Assembly (NCBI GenBank): GCA_017390225.1
Contig: JAFPCL010000186.1
Coordinates: forward strand, 1-5,365
Source: Clostridia bacterium
GTDB taxonomy: Bacteria; Bacillota; Clostridia; CAKSNL01; HGM11501
DNA length: 5,365 bases
Direction of reading: 5' to 3'
Numbering within the stretch: the first letter of the stretch is position 1; every line of letters begins with the position of its first letter. The translations under genes and the position numbers were made by a program. The notes under the pieces were generated by a model that saw only the letters and a program-made list of their open reading frames with translations, did not search any database and was not told where the DNA came from. This document shows, piece after piece, positions 1-5,365 of this stretch.

Positions 1-44
1 CATAAAAAATACGCCATTTATATCCCCTCTTCCCATTCGACAAT

Positions 45-73
45 GCATTATATGATTTTTTTCTGCATATCAT
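45..73 (+). promoter_or_regulatory. Tentative SigE-like promoter upstream of yqfC
   Basis: GCATTAT (45-51) and CATATCAT (66-73), 14 bases apart, partly resemble the sporulation SigE elements (-35 like GCATATT, -10 like CATACAAT): 5 of 7 and 6 of 8 bases by eye. A SigE promoter would suit a yqfC-yqfD pair, since these are SigE-regulated in Bacillus subtilis. Against it, the implied transcription start near base 80 would leave only about 17 bases before the ATG, and AT-rich DNA gives such matches easily. A vegetative promoter is also possible: TATGAT (51-56) and TATCAT (68-73) are each one mismatch from TATAAT, but neither has a good -35 at 16-18 bases. The rest of bases 1-96 shows no gene. The true operon promoter may lie outside the window. 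Confidence 0.22.
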
Positions 74-80
74 GCAAAGG

Positions 81-87
81 AAGGAGG
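81..87 (+). promoter_or_regulatory. Ribosome binding site that fixes the yqfC start
   Basis: AAGGAGG is an almost perfect complement of the 16S rRNA tail and sits 9 bases before the ATG at 97. The in-frame ATGs at 43 and 52 have no comparable site upstream, so this motif decides the start. Confidence 0.85.
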
Positions 88-96
88 CTTCTTCGC

Positions 97-351
97 ATGA
101 AAGAAAAAATCATTGATGCACTGAGTATCCCCAAAGATCTGTTTTTAAACATACCGAAAATCACCCTGATCGGAGAACATGATCTCACCTGTGAAAATTG
201 CGGCGGTCTGTTAACCTGTACGGAATCGATGATCCGATTTTGTACAGGGCTCGGTATTCTTTCCGTATCGGGAAGTGCGCTCTATATCCGCGAGCTTTCG
301 GAAGAGCTTGCGGTCATCGGCGGTAATATCTCAGGCATTTCTTTTGAATAG
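97..351 (+). CDS. yqfC: Sporulation protein YqfC (YabP/YqfC family)
   Basis: Small 84-residue protein of the YabP/YqfC family, which in Bacillus is linked to sporulation under mother-cell control; its biochemical role is not known. Family-like features are the N-terminal 'LSIPKDLFLNIPKITLIG' segment (residues 9-26), the following 'LTCENCGGLL' turn (30-39) and a beta-rich second half that ends in 'ISGISFE'. There is no signal peptide or membrane segment. The start at 97 is chosen because an AAGGAGG site lies 9 bases upstream. The reading frame is open back to base 1, and the ATG at 43 has no ribosome site and adds only a poorly conserved-looking 18-residue leader. Length is close to the usual 85-95 residues. 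It is followed after 9 bases by yqfD, its usual partner. An oddity is four cysteines (32, 35, 41, 49), including a CxxC pair. Confidence 0.9.
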   Translation: MKEKIIDALSIPKDLFLNIPKITLIGEHDLTCENCGGLLTCTESMIRFCTGLGILSVSGSALYIRELSEELAVIGGNISGISFE

Positions 352-354
352 GAG
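350..354 (+). promoter_or_regulatory. Ribosome binding site of yqfD, overlapping the yqfC stop
   Basis: AGGAG begins inside the TAG stop of yqfC and precedes two consecutive ATG codons. Spacing is 3 bases to the ATG at 358 and 6 bases to the ATG at 361, so the second is the better start. The overlap of stop and ribosome site suggests translational coupling of yqfC and yqfD. Confidence 0.7.
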
Positions 355-360
355 AACATG

Positions 361-1497
361 ATGCACATCCGAAATACTTACACTCTGCAAATCAGCGGCG
401 GATTTTCCGAACGCTTTTTAAACCTCTGTGCCCAAAGAGGCATCGGCATTTCAAATGTGCATACAACGAAAAACATCGTGATTTTCAGCATCCCTGCACG
501 TGATCTCAAAGCTTTGCGTGCCGTGCTAAAAATTACGGGGTTTAAAATGCGCATATTAAAAAGAGAAGGTCCCACTTTTTTTATAAAGAAACACAAAAAA
601 AGAAAGCTTTTTGCTTTTGGTTTTCTTTTGTTTATGTGCACACTTCTTCTTTTTTCCTCTTTTGTATGGTCGATTTCCGTCGTTGGTCATAAAAATTTAA
701 CGGAAAATGAAATAAAATCTTTGCTTTCCTCTTGCGGATTTCGTCCGGGTGTGGTAAAATATACGATGAATATTCATAAAATCAAGGAAGCCGTCCTTTT
801 ATCCGAACCACGTCTTTCTTGGCTGTGGATCACCTTTTCCGGCACTCGTGCCACGGTAGAGGTTCGGGAGCGGTCTCTTCCCGATCCCGAAGACACCACA
901 GCCGTGCGAGATATGGTGGCAAGCCATCCCGGGATTATCACGCATATATCCGTTTTGGAAGGCACGCCACAGGTCAAAGTCGGCGACACTGTCGTATCGG
1001 AGCAAATTTTGATTGACAGACGCACAGATGCCGGTCGTATCACCCGTGCCGACGGCATTGTCACGGCACGCACATGGTTTTCCATAGCGCAAAGCCTGCC
1101 TCTTGATGCTCCGATTTTATCCGCAAGCGACGCTTTTTCTTTCGACCATGCCCTATTGTGGCATAATCGCACAATCCCGCTTTGTCTGCCAAGGCAAGAG
1201 CCGACACATGCGATTACGGAAATAACATTTCGTCGCCTGCATCTGTTTGAAACACTGCCGCTTCCGATTTATTTGATGCGTATGCAAAAAACAGAAGCCG
1301 TCGTATCGGGAAAAAATGATCTTGAGCACTTGCTCTGCCAAGCAGAAACAATGCTTTTTTCTCATCTTCAAACCACGCTTCCCCCTGATGCCTATGTCGT
1401 ATCGCACAGCATAAAATCAGAGCTTCTTTCAAATCATAACCTGGAGGTCACACTCACGGCAGAGGCGCTGATAAACATTGCCGTGCCTTCCTATTAA
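361..1497 (+). CDS. yqfD: Sporulation protein YqfD, membrane-anchored
   Basis: Sporulation-associated membrane protein of 378 residues (379 if begun at 358), slightly shorter than the roughly 390-400 usual for YqfD. Using numbering from 358: a cytoplasmic N-terminal domain (about 1-75) ends in a basic stretch 'KKHKKRK' (77-83), then comes a single membrane helix (about 84-104). The rest should lie outside the membrane by the positive-inside rule. After the helix, 'ISVVGHKNLTENEI' (106-119) begins a POTRA-like fold that runs to the conserved-looking 'VEVRERSLPD' (167-176). 'VKVGDTVVSEQILID' (206-220) and 'ADGIVTARTWF' (231-241) look like the beta-barrel 'VkvGDxVxxGqxLI' region typical of the family. 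The role in sporulation is not defined at the molecular level. Two adjacent ATGs could start it; the one at 361 is 6 bases from the AGGAG site and is preferred. The stretch around 590-780 is visibly AT-richer than downstream genes. Confidence 0.9.
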   Translation: MHIRNTYTLQISGGFSERFLNLCAQRGIGISNVHTTKNIVIFSIPARDLKALRAVLKITGFKMRILKREGPTFFIKKHKKRKLFAFGFLLFMCTLLLFSSFVWSISVVGHKNLTENEIKSLLSSCGFRPGVVKYTMNIHKIKEAVLLSEPRLSWLWITFSGTRATVEVRERSLPDPEDTTAVRDMVASHPGIITHISVLEGTPQVKVGDTVVSEQILIDRRTDAGRITRADGIVTARTWFSIAQSLPLDAPILSASDAFSFDHALLWHNRTIPLCLPRQEPTHAITEITFRRLHLFETLPLPIYLMRMQKTEAVVSGKNDLEHLLCQAETMLFSHLQTTLPPDAYVVSHSIKSELLSNHNLEVTLTAEALINIAVPSY

Positions 1498-1500
1498 AAA

Positions 1501-1528
1501 GCGAACCGCCTTGCCCGGGACTGTTCGC
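1501..1528. repeat. Inverted repeat (6-bp perfect arms) in the yqfD-phoH gap
   Basis: GCGAAC (1501-1506) and GTTCGC (1523-1528) are exact reverse complements around a 16-base loop, which itself contains the palindrome CCCGGG (1514-1519). Five A residues flank it on each side on the + strand. Read on the - strand, the hairpin is therefore followed by TTTTT, like a weak intrinsic terminator for antisense transcripts. On the + strand there is no T-tract, so it should not end the operon message. The stem is short and the loop long, so it may also be chance or a minor RNA-processing element. Confidence 0.4.
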
Positions 1529-1557
1529 AAAAATACCACGGGCAGAAAGACAAGCCT

Positions 1558-2538
1558 ATGCCTGAAATCATCACCAAATTATACGATGCCGACAGTCTGG
1601 AGCACATCAGCAGTCTGTTCGGAAGCTTTGACAGTAATATTAAATTAATGGAAAAAGAATTGGATGTGCGCATCATTGCCCGCGGCGTCACCCTGAAAGT
1701 CGAGGGCGTTGCGCCCAATGTTGACTGCGCCATGCACGCCATCGATTCTCTTTTAAATATCATTCGCAAAGGCGATGAGCTCACGGAGCAAAATGTGCGC
1801 TATGCCATCACCATGGCGCAGGAAGGCTCTTCCCTCACCGTGGAGGCACTGTCCGACGACTATGTGTGCATCACTGCCAAAGGAAAGCCCATCAAGGCAA
1901 AAACATTGGGGCAAAAGCAATATGTGAAGACCATTCGGGAGAACACCGTGACCTTCGGCATCGGTCCTGCCGGCACAGGCAAAACCTTTCTTGCCGTTGC
2001 CCTTGCGGTGGAAGCCTTCCGCAAAAAAGAGGTCAGCCGCATTATTCTCACACGCCCTGCCGTGGAAGCCGGCGAAAAGCTGGGCTTTCTGCCGGGCGAT
2101 TTGCAAAACAAAGTCGACCCGTATCTTCGCCCTCTGTATGATGCCATGTTTGAAATGATGGGCTCGGAGAATTATCAAAAGTATCTGGAGCGGAATCAAA
2201 TCGAAGTCGCTCCCCTTGCCTATATGCGCGGCAGAACCTTGGACGATGCCTTTATTATTCTGGATGAAGCCCAGAACACCACGCCGGAGCAGATGAAAAT
2301 GTTTTTAACCCGAATCGGCTTTGGCTCTAAAGTCGTCGTCACCGGCGACGTCACCCAGATCGACTTGCCCGACGGCAAATATTCCGGTCTTAAAGATGCC
2401 ATCCGCATTTTAAAAGATGTGGAAGGGCTGGATTTTATGTGGCTCACCCAAAAAGACGTAGTGCGTCATCCGCTGGTCCAGCGAATCATCGCCGCTTATG
2501 AGAAAAATACCAAACCCAAGGGAGGAAACACAAAATGA
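1558..2538 (+). CDS. phoH: PhoH family ATPase (PhoH/YbeZ)
   Basis: Cytoplasmic P-loop ATPase of 326 residues, the normal family length. PhoH/YbeZ proteins resemble the helicase core and partner the YbeY RNase in other bacteria, which fits ybeY two genes downstream; the precise RNA substrate is not established. The N-terminal 110 residues include a small KH-like region, with 'LFGSFDSNIKLMEKEL' at 20-35 and 'ARGVTLKVEG' at 41-50. The ATPase domain has Walker A GPAGTGKT (136-143), the family signature 'RPAVEAGEKLGFLPGD' (166-181), Walker B 'IILDEAQN' (233-240), the sensor-like 'TGDVTQIDLP' (262-271) and a late 'VVRHPLV' (301-307) with a probable arginine finger. All key residues are present. The start at 1558 is the first possible one: the frame is open back to the yqfD stop but has no earlier ATG, GTG or TTG. 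Its ribosome site is weak (AGAAAG at 1544-1549). The C-terminus overlaps the pgpH start by 4 bases (ATGA). Confidence 0.96.
   Translation: MPEIITKLYDADSLEHISSLFGSFDSNIKLMEKELDVRIIARGVTLKVEGVAPNVDCAMHAIDSLLNIIRKGDELTEQNVRYAITMAQEGSSLTVEALSDDYVCITAKGKPIKAKTLGQKQYVKTIRENTVTFGIGPAGTGKTFLAVALAVEAFRKKEVSRIILTRPAVEAGEKLGFLPGDLQNKVDPYLRPLYDAMFEMMGSENYQKYLERNQIEVAPLAYMRGRTLDDAFIILDEAQNTTPEQMKMFLTRIGFGSKVVVTGDVTQIDLPDGKYSGLKDAIRILKDVEGLDFMWLTQKDVVRHPLVQRIIAAYEKNTKPKGGNTK
2518..2525 (+). promoter_or_regulatory. Ribosome binding site of pgpH inside phoH
   Basis: AAGGGAGG lies in the last codons of phoH, 9 bases before the pgpH ATG at 2535. Together with the ATGA stop-start overlap it supports this start and points to translational coupling between phoH and pgpH. 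Confidence 0.75.
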
Positions 2539-4595
2539 CCCGAAAGCTCAAAAAGAATCCGGGGCTGAAAAAATTTCTGATACGCATCACGATTACGGCA
2601 CTCACCCTGTTTTTAACTTTTATGTTGATTTTAAATGCCGCCAAGCCCCCGCAATACAGTTTTTCCATCGGGGATATCAGCGATGTGGATATTTTTGCCC
2701 CCCGTGACGTGGTGGACGAGCTCTCCACCGCACGCAAGCGAGATGCCGCCGCTTCTGCTGTTCCCGATCAATATGTCGTGGATTTCGACCGTACCGCAAC
2801 GGTTATGCAGGACGTCAATGCCCTATTTGATGCCGTTGCCGTCGTCGGTGGCAGAGTGGCAGATCACGCCCTTAAAGTGCAGGAACTTTTATCTCTCACC
2901 AATGCCCCCGATAAGAATACAGCCGATTTTCTGATGCGGATGCCTTCTGCCGGTCTTTCTGCCTACACCTCCACTTTGTCCTCCGCCATGCGCACAGCCA
3001 TGGAAAATGGTGTCATCCAAAAGTCCGATACCATTACGCAGATTATCGAATCCCTTCCGGAAGAATACCAAAATGAAGCCTCTGAAGATATTTTAAGTCG
3101 GTTTATCACAGAAAACAAATTCTTTGATGTCAATAAAACCATGGAGGAAAAAGAAAAAGCACGTGCCGCCGTGGATGATATCATCTACAAAAAGAATCAA
3201 GAGCTTGTTCGTCGCGGCACACCGGTGACTGAAGAGCAGTTGTCTGTTCTCAATTCTCTTGGCCTTTTAGAAGGTGGTCTGAGCTATTTTTCCAACACAT
3301 ATCTGGTGGGACTTTTCGGATTTTTGCTGATTTGCTTTATGCTGTGCGGCGTGTATCTATGGCTGTATCGCAAAGATACACTTCTCAATATCCAGATGTT
3401 TCTTATGATGCACGTCACATTCTTTTTGCAAATTGTCGTCTTTTTCGTTATTGCCAAGCTCGGGCTCAGCTTCTTTATTCCCGTCAGCCTGGCGGCAATC
3501 CTGTTGTCTGTTTTTGTCGATGTTCGTGTTTCCATCGTGCTCAACGTGTTTATTGCCATGATTGGCACAGTGGTCATGGACGGTGATATTTTATATCTTA
3601 TTTCGTCGCTTTTGATTGCTGTCGTTGCCGCCCTTTTATTCCGCAACATCCGCAATTTCAGTTCCGTTGCCGTGACCACACTGTATCACGGTCTTGCCAC
3701 CTCACTCATCATGACCGCAACATCCATGCTTGTCACCGCCAACGTCAATGTTGCCATAAAAAACAGTATGATTGATTTTGGTGCTTCCCTGCTTTGCGGA
3801 ATTATCGCCGGCGGTCTCATTCCGTTCTTCCAGTTAATTTTCGATATTGCCACCCCTCTGAAGCTCACAGAGCTTGCCGATCCAAACAAGAAGCTTTTGC
3901 GCCGTCTCACCGTAGAAGCCCCGGGTACATATCATCATTCCCTGATGGTCGGAAACCTGGTGGAAGCCGCCTGTAATGCCATCGGTGCCAACGGTCTTTT
4001 AGCCCGTGTCAGTGCCCTGTATCATGATATCGGAAAGCTTGAACATCCCATGTATTTCAAAGAAAACCAGCTTAATTCCAATCCCCATGATGAACTCACA
4101 CCGGAGCAAAGTGCAAATATAATTCTCCGTCACGTCACCCACGGTGACCGCCTGGCAAGGGAACACCGCCTCCCCGGTGTTATCCGCAATATCATTGCCC
4201 AGCACCATGGTACCACCAAGGCGGCATATTTCTATAAGCTGGCACAGCTTCGGGAAGGCCCGCCCCCGGTCGATGCGGATTTCACGTATCCCGGTCCTCG
4301 TCCGAAAACAAAAGAAGCCGCTCTTTTGATGCTGGCAGATTCCTGCGAAGCCAGTGTGCGCTCGTTGGATGATAAATCCCCCGACGCTGTCATGAATATG
4401 ATCAATTCCATTTTCAACGGAAAAATTATGGAAGGGCAGTTAGATGAGTGTCCCATCACTTTAGAAGAGCTGTCCATTGCCGCCGAAGCCTTCGGCCGCC
4501 TCTTTGAAGGCTATTTCCATGACCGTGTGAAATATGATGAGTTTTCCATCCGTGCCGACAACGAAAGGAGAAAAGAAAATGAAGCACAGAATTGA
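2535..4595 (+). CDS. pgpH: 7TM-HD cyclic-di-AMP phosphodiesterase (PgpH/YqfF)
   Basis: Membrane-bound HD-domain protein of 686 residues, a little shorter than the roughly 710 of Bacillus YqfF. Family members such as Listeria PgpH hydrolyse cyclic-di-AMP to pApA inside the cell; that activity is inferred here. Domains in order: basic N-terminus and a first membrane helix (about 14-35); an extracellular 7TMR-HDED domain (about 45-250); seven hydrophobic segments (about 254-435); then a cytoplasmic HD domain (about 460-620). Likely metal ligands are all present: H467/H468 in 'TYHHSL', H497-D498 in 'LYHDIGK', H533 in 'LRHVTHG', H557-H558 in 'AQHHGT' and D602 in 'LADSCEASVR'. The catalytic site therefore looks intact. 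The charged tail after 660 is hydrophilic. It starts in the phoH stop (ATGA) with a strong ribosome site, and its last 17 bases overlap ybeY. Cyclic-di-AMP controls osmolyte uptake and cell-wall balance in Firmicutes, so this gene is probably the signalling member of the cluster. Confidence 0.95.
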   Translation: MTRKLKKNPGLKKFLIRITITALTLFLTFMLILNAAKPPQYSFSIGDISDVDIFAPRDVVDELSTARKRDAAASAVPDQYVVDFDRTATVMQDVNALFDAVAVVGGRVADHALKVQELLSLTNAPDKNTADFLMRMPSAGLSAYTSTLSSAMRTAMENGVIQKSDTITQIIESLPEEYQNEASEDILSRFITENKFFDVNKTMEEKEKARAAVDDIIYKKNQELVRRGTPVTEEQLSVLNSLGLLEGGLSYFSNTYLVGLFGFLLICFMLCGVYLWLYRKDTLLNIQMFLMMHVTFFLQIVVFFVIAKLGLSFFIPVSLAAILLSVFVDVRVSIVLNVFIAMIGTVVMDGDILYLISSLLIAVVAALLFRNIRNFSSVAVTTLYHGLATSLIMTATSMLVTANVNVAIKNSMIDFGASLLCGIIAGGLIPFFQLIFDIATPLKLTELADPNKKLLRRLTVEAPGTYHHSLMVGNLVEAACNAIGANGLLARVSALYHDIGKLEHPMYFKENQLNSNPHDELTPEQSANIILRHVTHGDRLAREHRLPGVIRNIIAQHHGTTKAAYFYKLAQLREGPPPVDADFTYPGPRPKTKEAALLMLADSCEASVRSLDDKSPDAVMNMINSIFNGKIMEGQLDECPITLEELSIAAEAFGRLFEGYFHDRVKYDEFSIRADNERRKENEAQN
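4564..4570 (+). promoter_or_regulatory. Ribosome binding site that fixes the ybeY start
   Basis: AAAGGAG lies inside the 3' end of pgpH, 8 bases before the ATG at 4579. The earlier in-frame ATGs at 4534 and 4537 lack such a site and would add about 15 residues not expected for YbeY, so 4579 is the start. Confidence 0.8.
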
Positions 4596-5070
4596 ATTTA
4601 TCAACGAACAAAATATTCTTCCCGTAAACGGCAAGCTGAAATTGATGCTTTCTTCTGCCATCACCAAAGCCCTTGCCCGTTTCTCCTGCCCCCCTGCCGG
4701 TGTCACCGTCACCTTTGTAGACAACGAGCAGATCAGAAATATCAATCGAGAGCAAAGAAATATCGATAAAGAAACAGATGTTTTGTCTTTTCCGCTTCTG
4801 GATGCCCACGAAGGCATTTTGCCAAAGATTTCTGTCGCCGACACCGATGACGGCTACGTTGCCTTGGGCGATATCGTCCTTTCCGCTGAAAAAGCCTATG
4901 CGCAAGCCATCGAATACGGGCATAGCCCCGCACGGGAATTTGCTTTTTTAACTGTCCACTCTGCCCTGCACCTGTTGGGCTTTGACCATATGCAGCCTGA
5001 TGAACAAAAGAAAATGCGTGCCATGGAAGAAGAAGTGCTCTCTTCCATGGGACTCACAAGAAAGGATTGA
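4579..5070 (+). CDS. ybeY: Endoribonuclease YbeY (rRNA maturation factor)
   Basis: Zinc-dependent single-strand endoribonuclease of 163 residues, the usual family size, acting in the cytoplasm on 16S rRNA 3'-end maturation and ribosome quality control. The zinc motif HSALHLLGFDH (127-137) supplies H127, H131 and H137 in the HxxxHxxxxxH pattern. The conserved Arg in 'REQRNIDKETDVLSFP' (R60, with TDVLSFP at 66-72) and 'ALGDIVLSAEKA' (95-106) are also canonical. No signal peptide or membrane segment. The start overlaps the pgpH stop by 17 bases, with its ribosome site inside pgpH, and era follows after 4 bases. In Bacillus subtilis dgkA and cdd normally separate ybeY from era; both are absent here. 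The neighbouring phoH encodes a known YbeY partner in other bacteria, and Era acts on the same rRNA end, so these genes likely form one ribosome-assembly unit. Confidence 0.96.
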   Translation: MKHRIEFINEQNILPVNGKLKLMLSSAITKALARFSCPPAGVTVTFVDNEQIRNINREQRNIDKETDVLSFPLLDAHEGILPKISVADTDDGYVALGDIVLSAEKAYAQAIEYGHSPAREFAFLTVHSALHLLGFDHMQPDEQKKMRAMEEEVLSSMGLTRKD

Positions 5071-5074
5071 CACC

Positions 5075-5365
5075 ATGGATAAAAATTTTCGTTCCGGATT
5101 TATTGCCGTTGTCGGCAGAGCCAACGTCGGCAAATCCACTATCATTAACCGTCTGACCGGAGAAAAGATTTCTATCATCTCCAACAAGCCCCAAACCACC
5201 AGAAATCGCATTTTAGCCATCCGCACCGACGAAACGAGCCAGATGATTTTCGTTGACACCCCCGGTGTCCACAATGCAAGAAATAAACTGGGCGAATTTA
5301 TGAACAGTGAAGCTCGCGGCGCTGTCGGCGATGCCGATGCCGTGCTTCTCATGGTCTCCGCACTC
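5075..5365 (+). CDS. era: GTPase Era, N-terminal part (runs off window)
   Basis: First 97 codons of the Era GTPase, which binds the 3' end of 16S rRNA and assists 30S assembly; the full protein is normally about 300 residues with a C-terminal KH domain that is not in this window. Visible GTPase motifs: G1/P-loop GRANVGKS (14-21), the switch I region 'SNKPQTTRNRI' (36-46) and G3 'DTPGVH' (61-66), followed by 'NKLGEFM' (70-76), the typical Era segment. G4 (NKxD) lies beyond the edge. The start ATG at 5075 has an AAAGGA site (5061-5066) 8 bases upstream, located in the end of ybeY, and follows its stop after 4 bases. The P-loop has Ala where Era usually has Pro (GRPNVGKS). The 3' truncation is only the end of the window; the frame is open to the last base. 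Confidence 0.95.
   Translation, partial: MDKNFRSGFIAVVGRANVGKSTIINRLTGEKISIISNKPQTTRNRILAIRTDETSQMIFVDTPGVHNARNKLGEFMNSEARGAVGDADAVLLMVSAL

Noticed and set aside
43..96. Longer yqfC beginning at the ATG at 43
   Set aside because: No ribosome site precedes it, and a near-perfect one sits before the ATG at 97; the extra 18 residues do not resemble the family N-terminus.
690..780. AT-rich patch in yqfD as an internal promoter
   Set aside because: No paired -35 and -10 elements with proper spacing were found; the patch encodes the post-membrane part of YqfD and needs no other explanation.
1501..1533. Intrinsic terminator on the + strand after yqfD
   Set aside because: The hairpin is followed by A residues, not a T-tract, and the stem is only 6 bp with a 16-base loop.
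1753..2199. Open frame of 148 codons on the - strand
   Set aside because: It lies wholly opposite phoH, has low-complexity shadow composition and no recognisable motif.
3284..3679. Open frame of 131 codons on the - strand
   Set aside because: Antisense to the membrane segments of pgpH; its Thr/Ile/Lys-rich composition is what the complement of hydrophobic codons produces.
4534..4578. Upstream ATGs that would lengthen ybeY by 15 residues
   Set aside because: They lack a ribosome site and lie deeper in pgpH; AAAGGAG fits the ATG at 4579, and MKHRIEF is a plausible YbeY N-terminus.
4456..4923. Open frame of 155 codons on the - strand
   Set aside because: It is antisense to the pgpH end and ybeY, both of which are clear genes with intact motifs; no independent support.

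Overview
The window is a tightly packed, single-direction stretch of a spore-forming Firmicutes chromosome, most likely class Clostridia. Two proteins at the left are the sporulation-associated pair YqfC and YqfD, found essentially only in endospore formers. Strong purine-rich Shine-Dalgarno sites and the gene order also fit. I cannot name a genus from the sequence.

Layout, all on the + strand: bases 1-96 are a short leader with a tentative promoter. They are followed by yqfC (97-351), yqfD (361-1497, or from 358), a 60-base gap holding a small inverted repeat, phoH (1558-2538), pgpH/yqfF (2535-4595), ybeY (4579-5070) and the first 97 codons of era (5075 to the window edge). Junctions are very tight: phoH/pgpH share ATGA, pgpH/ybeY overlap by 17 bases, and ybeY and era are 4 bases apart. 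The only real intergenic space inside the cluster is between yqfD and phoH. No transcription terminator on the + strand, RNA gene, mobile element, CRISPR array or broken gene was seen.

The order follows the Bacillus subtilis yqfC-yqfD-phoH-yqfF-yqfG-dgkA-cdd-era region, except that dgkA and cdd are missing and ybeY runs straight into era. The genes combine two sporulation proteins, a cyclic-di-AMP hydrolase of the 7TM-HD family (PgpH) and three factors tied to RNA and ribosome handling: the PhoH-type ATPase, the YbeY RNase and the Era GTPase. YbeY and PhoH/YbeZ are known partners in other bacteria, and YbeY and Era both act on small-subunit rRNA maturation. The cluster therefore reads as a ribosome-maturation operon with a second-messenger hydrolase inside it and a sporulation pair at its head.

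I found no convincing new system. The points worth a second look are small: four clustered cysteines in YqfC, the hairpin and weak ribosome site before phoH, the missing dgkA-cdd, the long pgpH/ybeY overlap, and an Ala in the Era P-loop.
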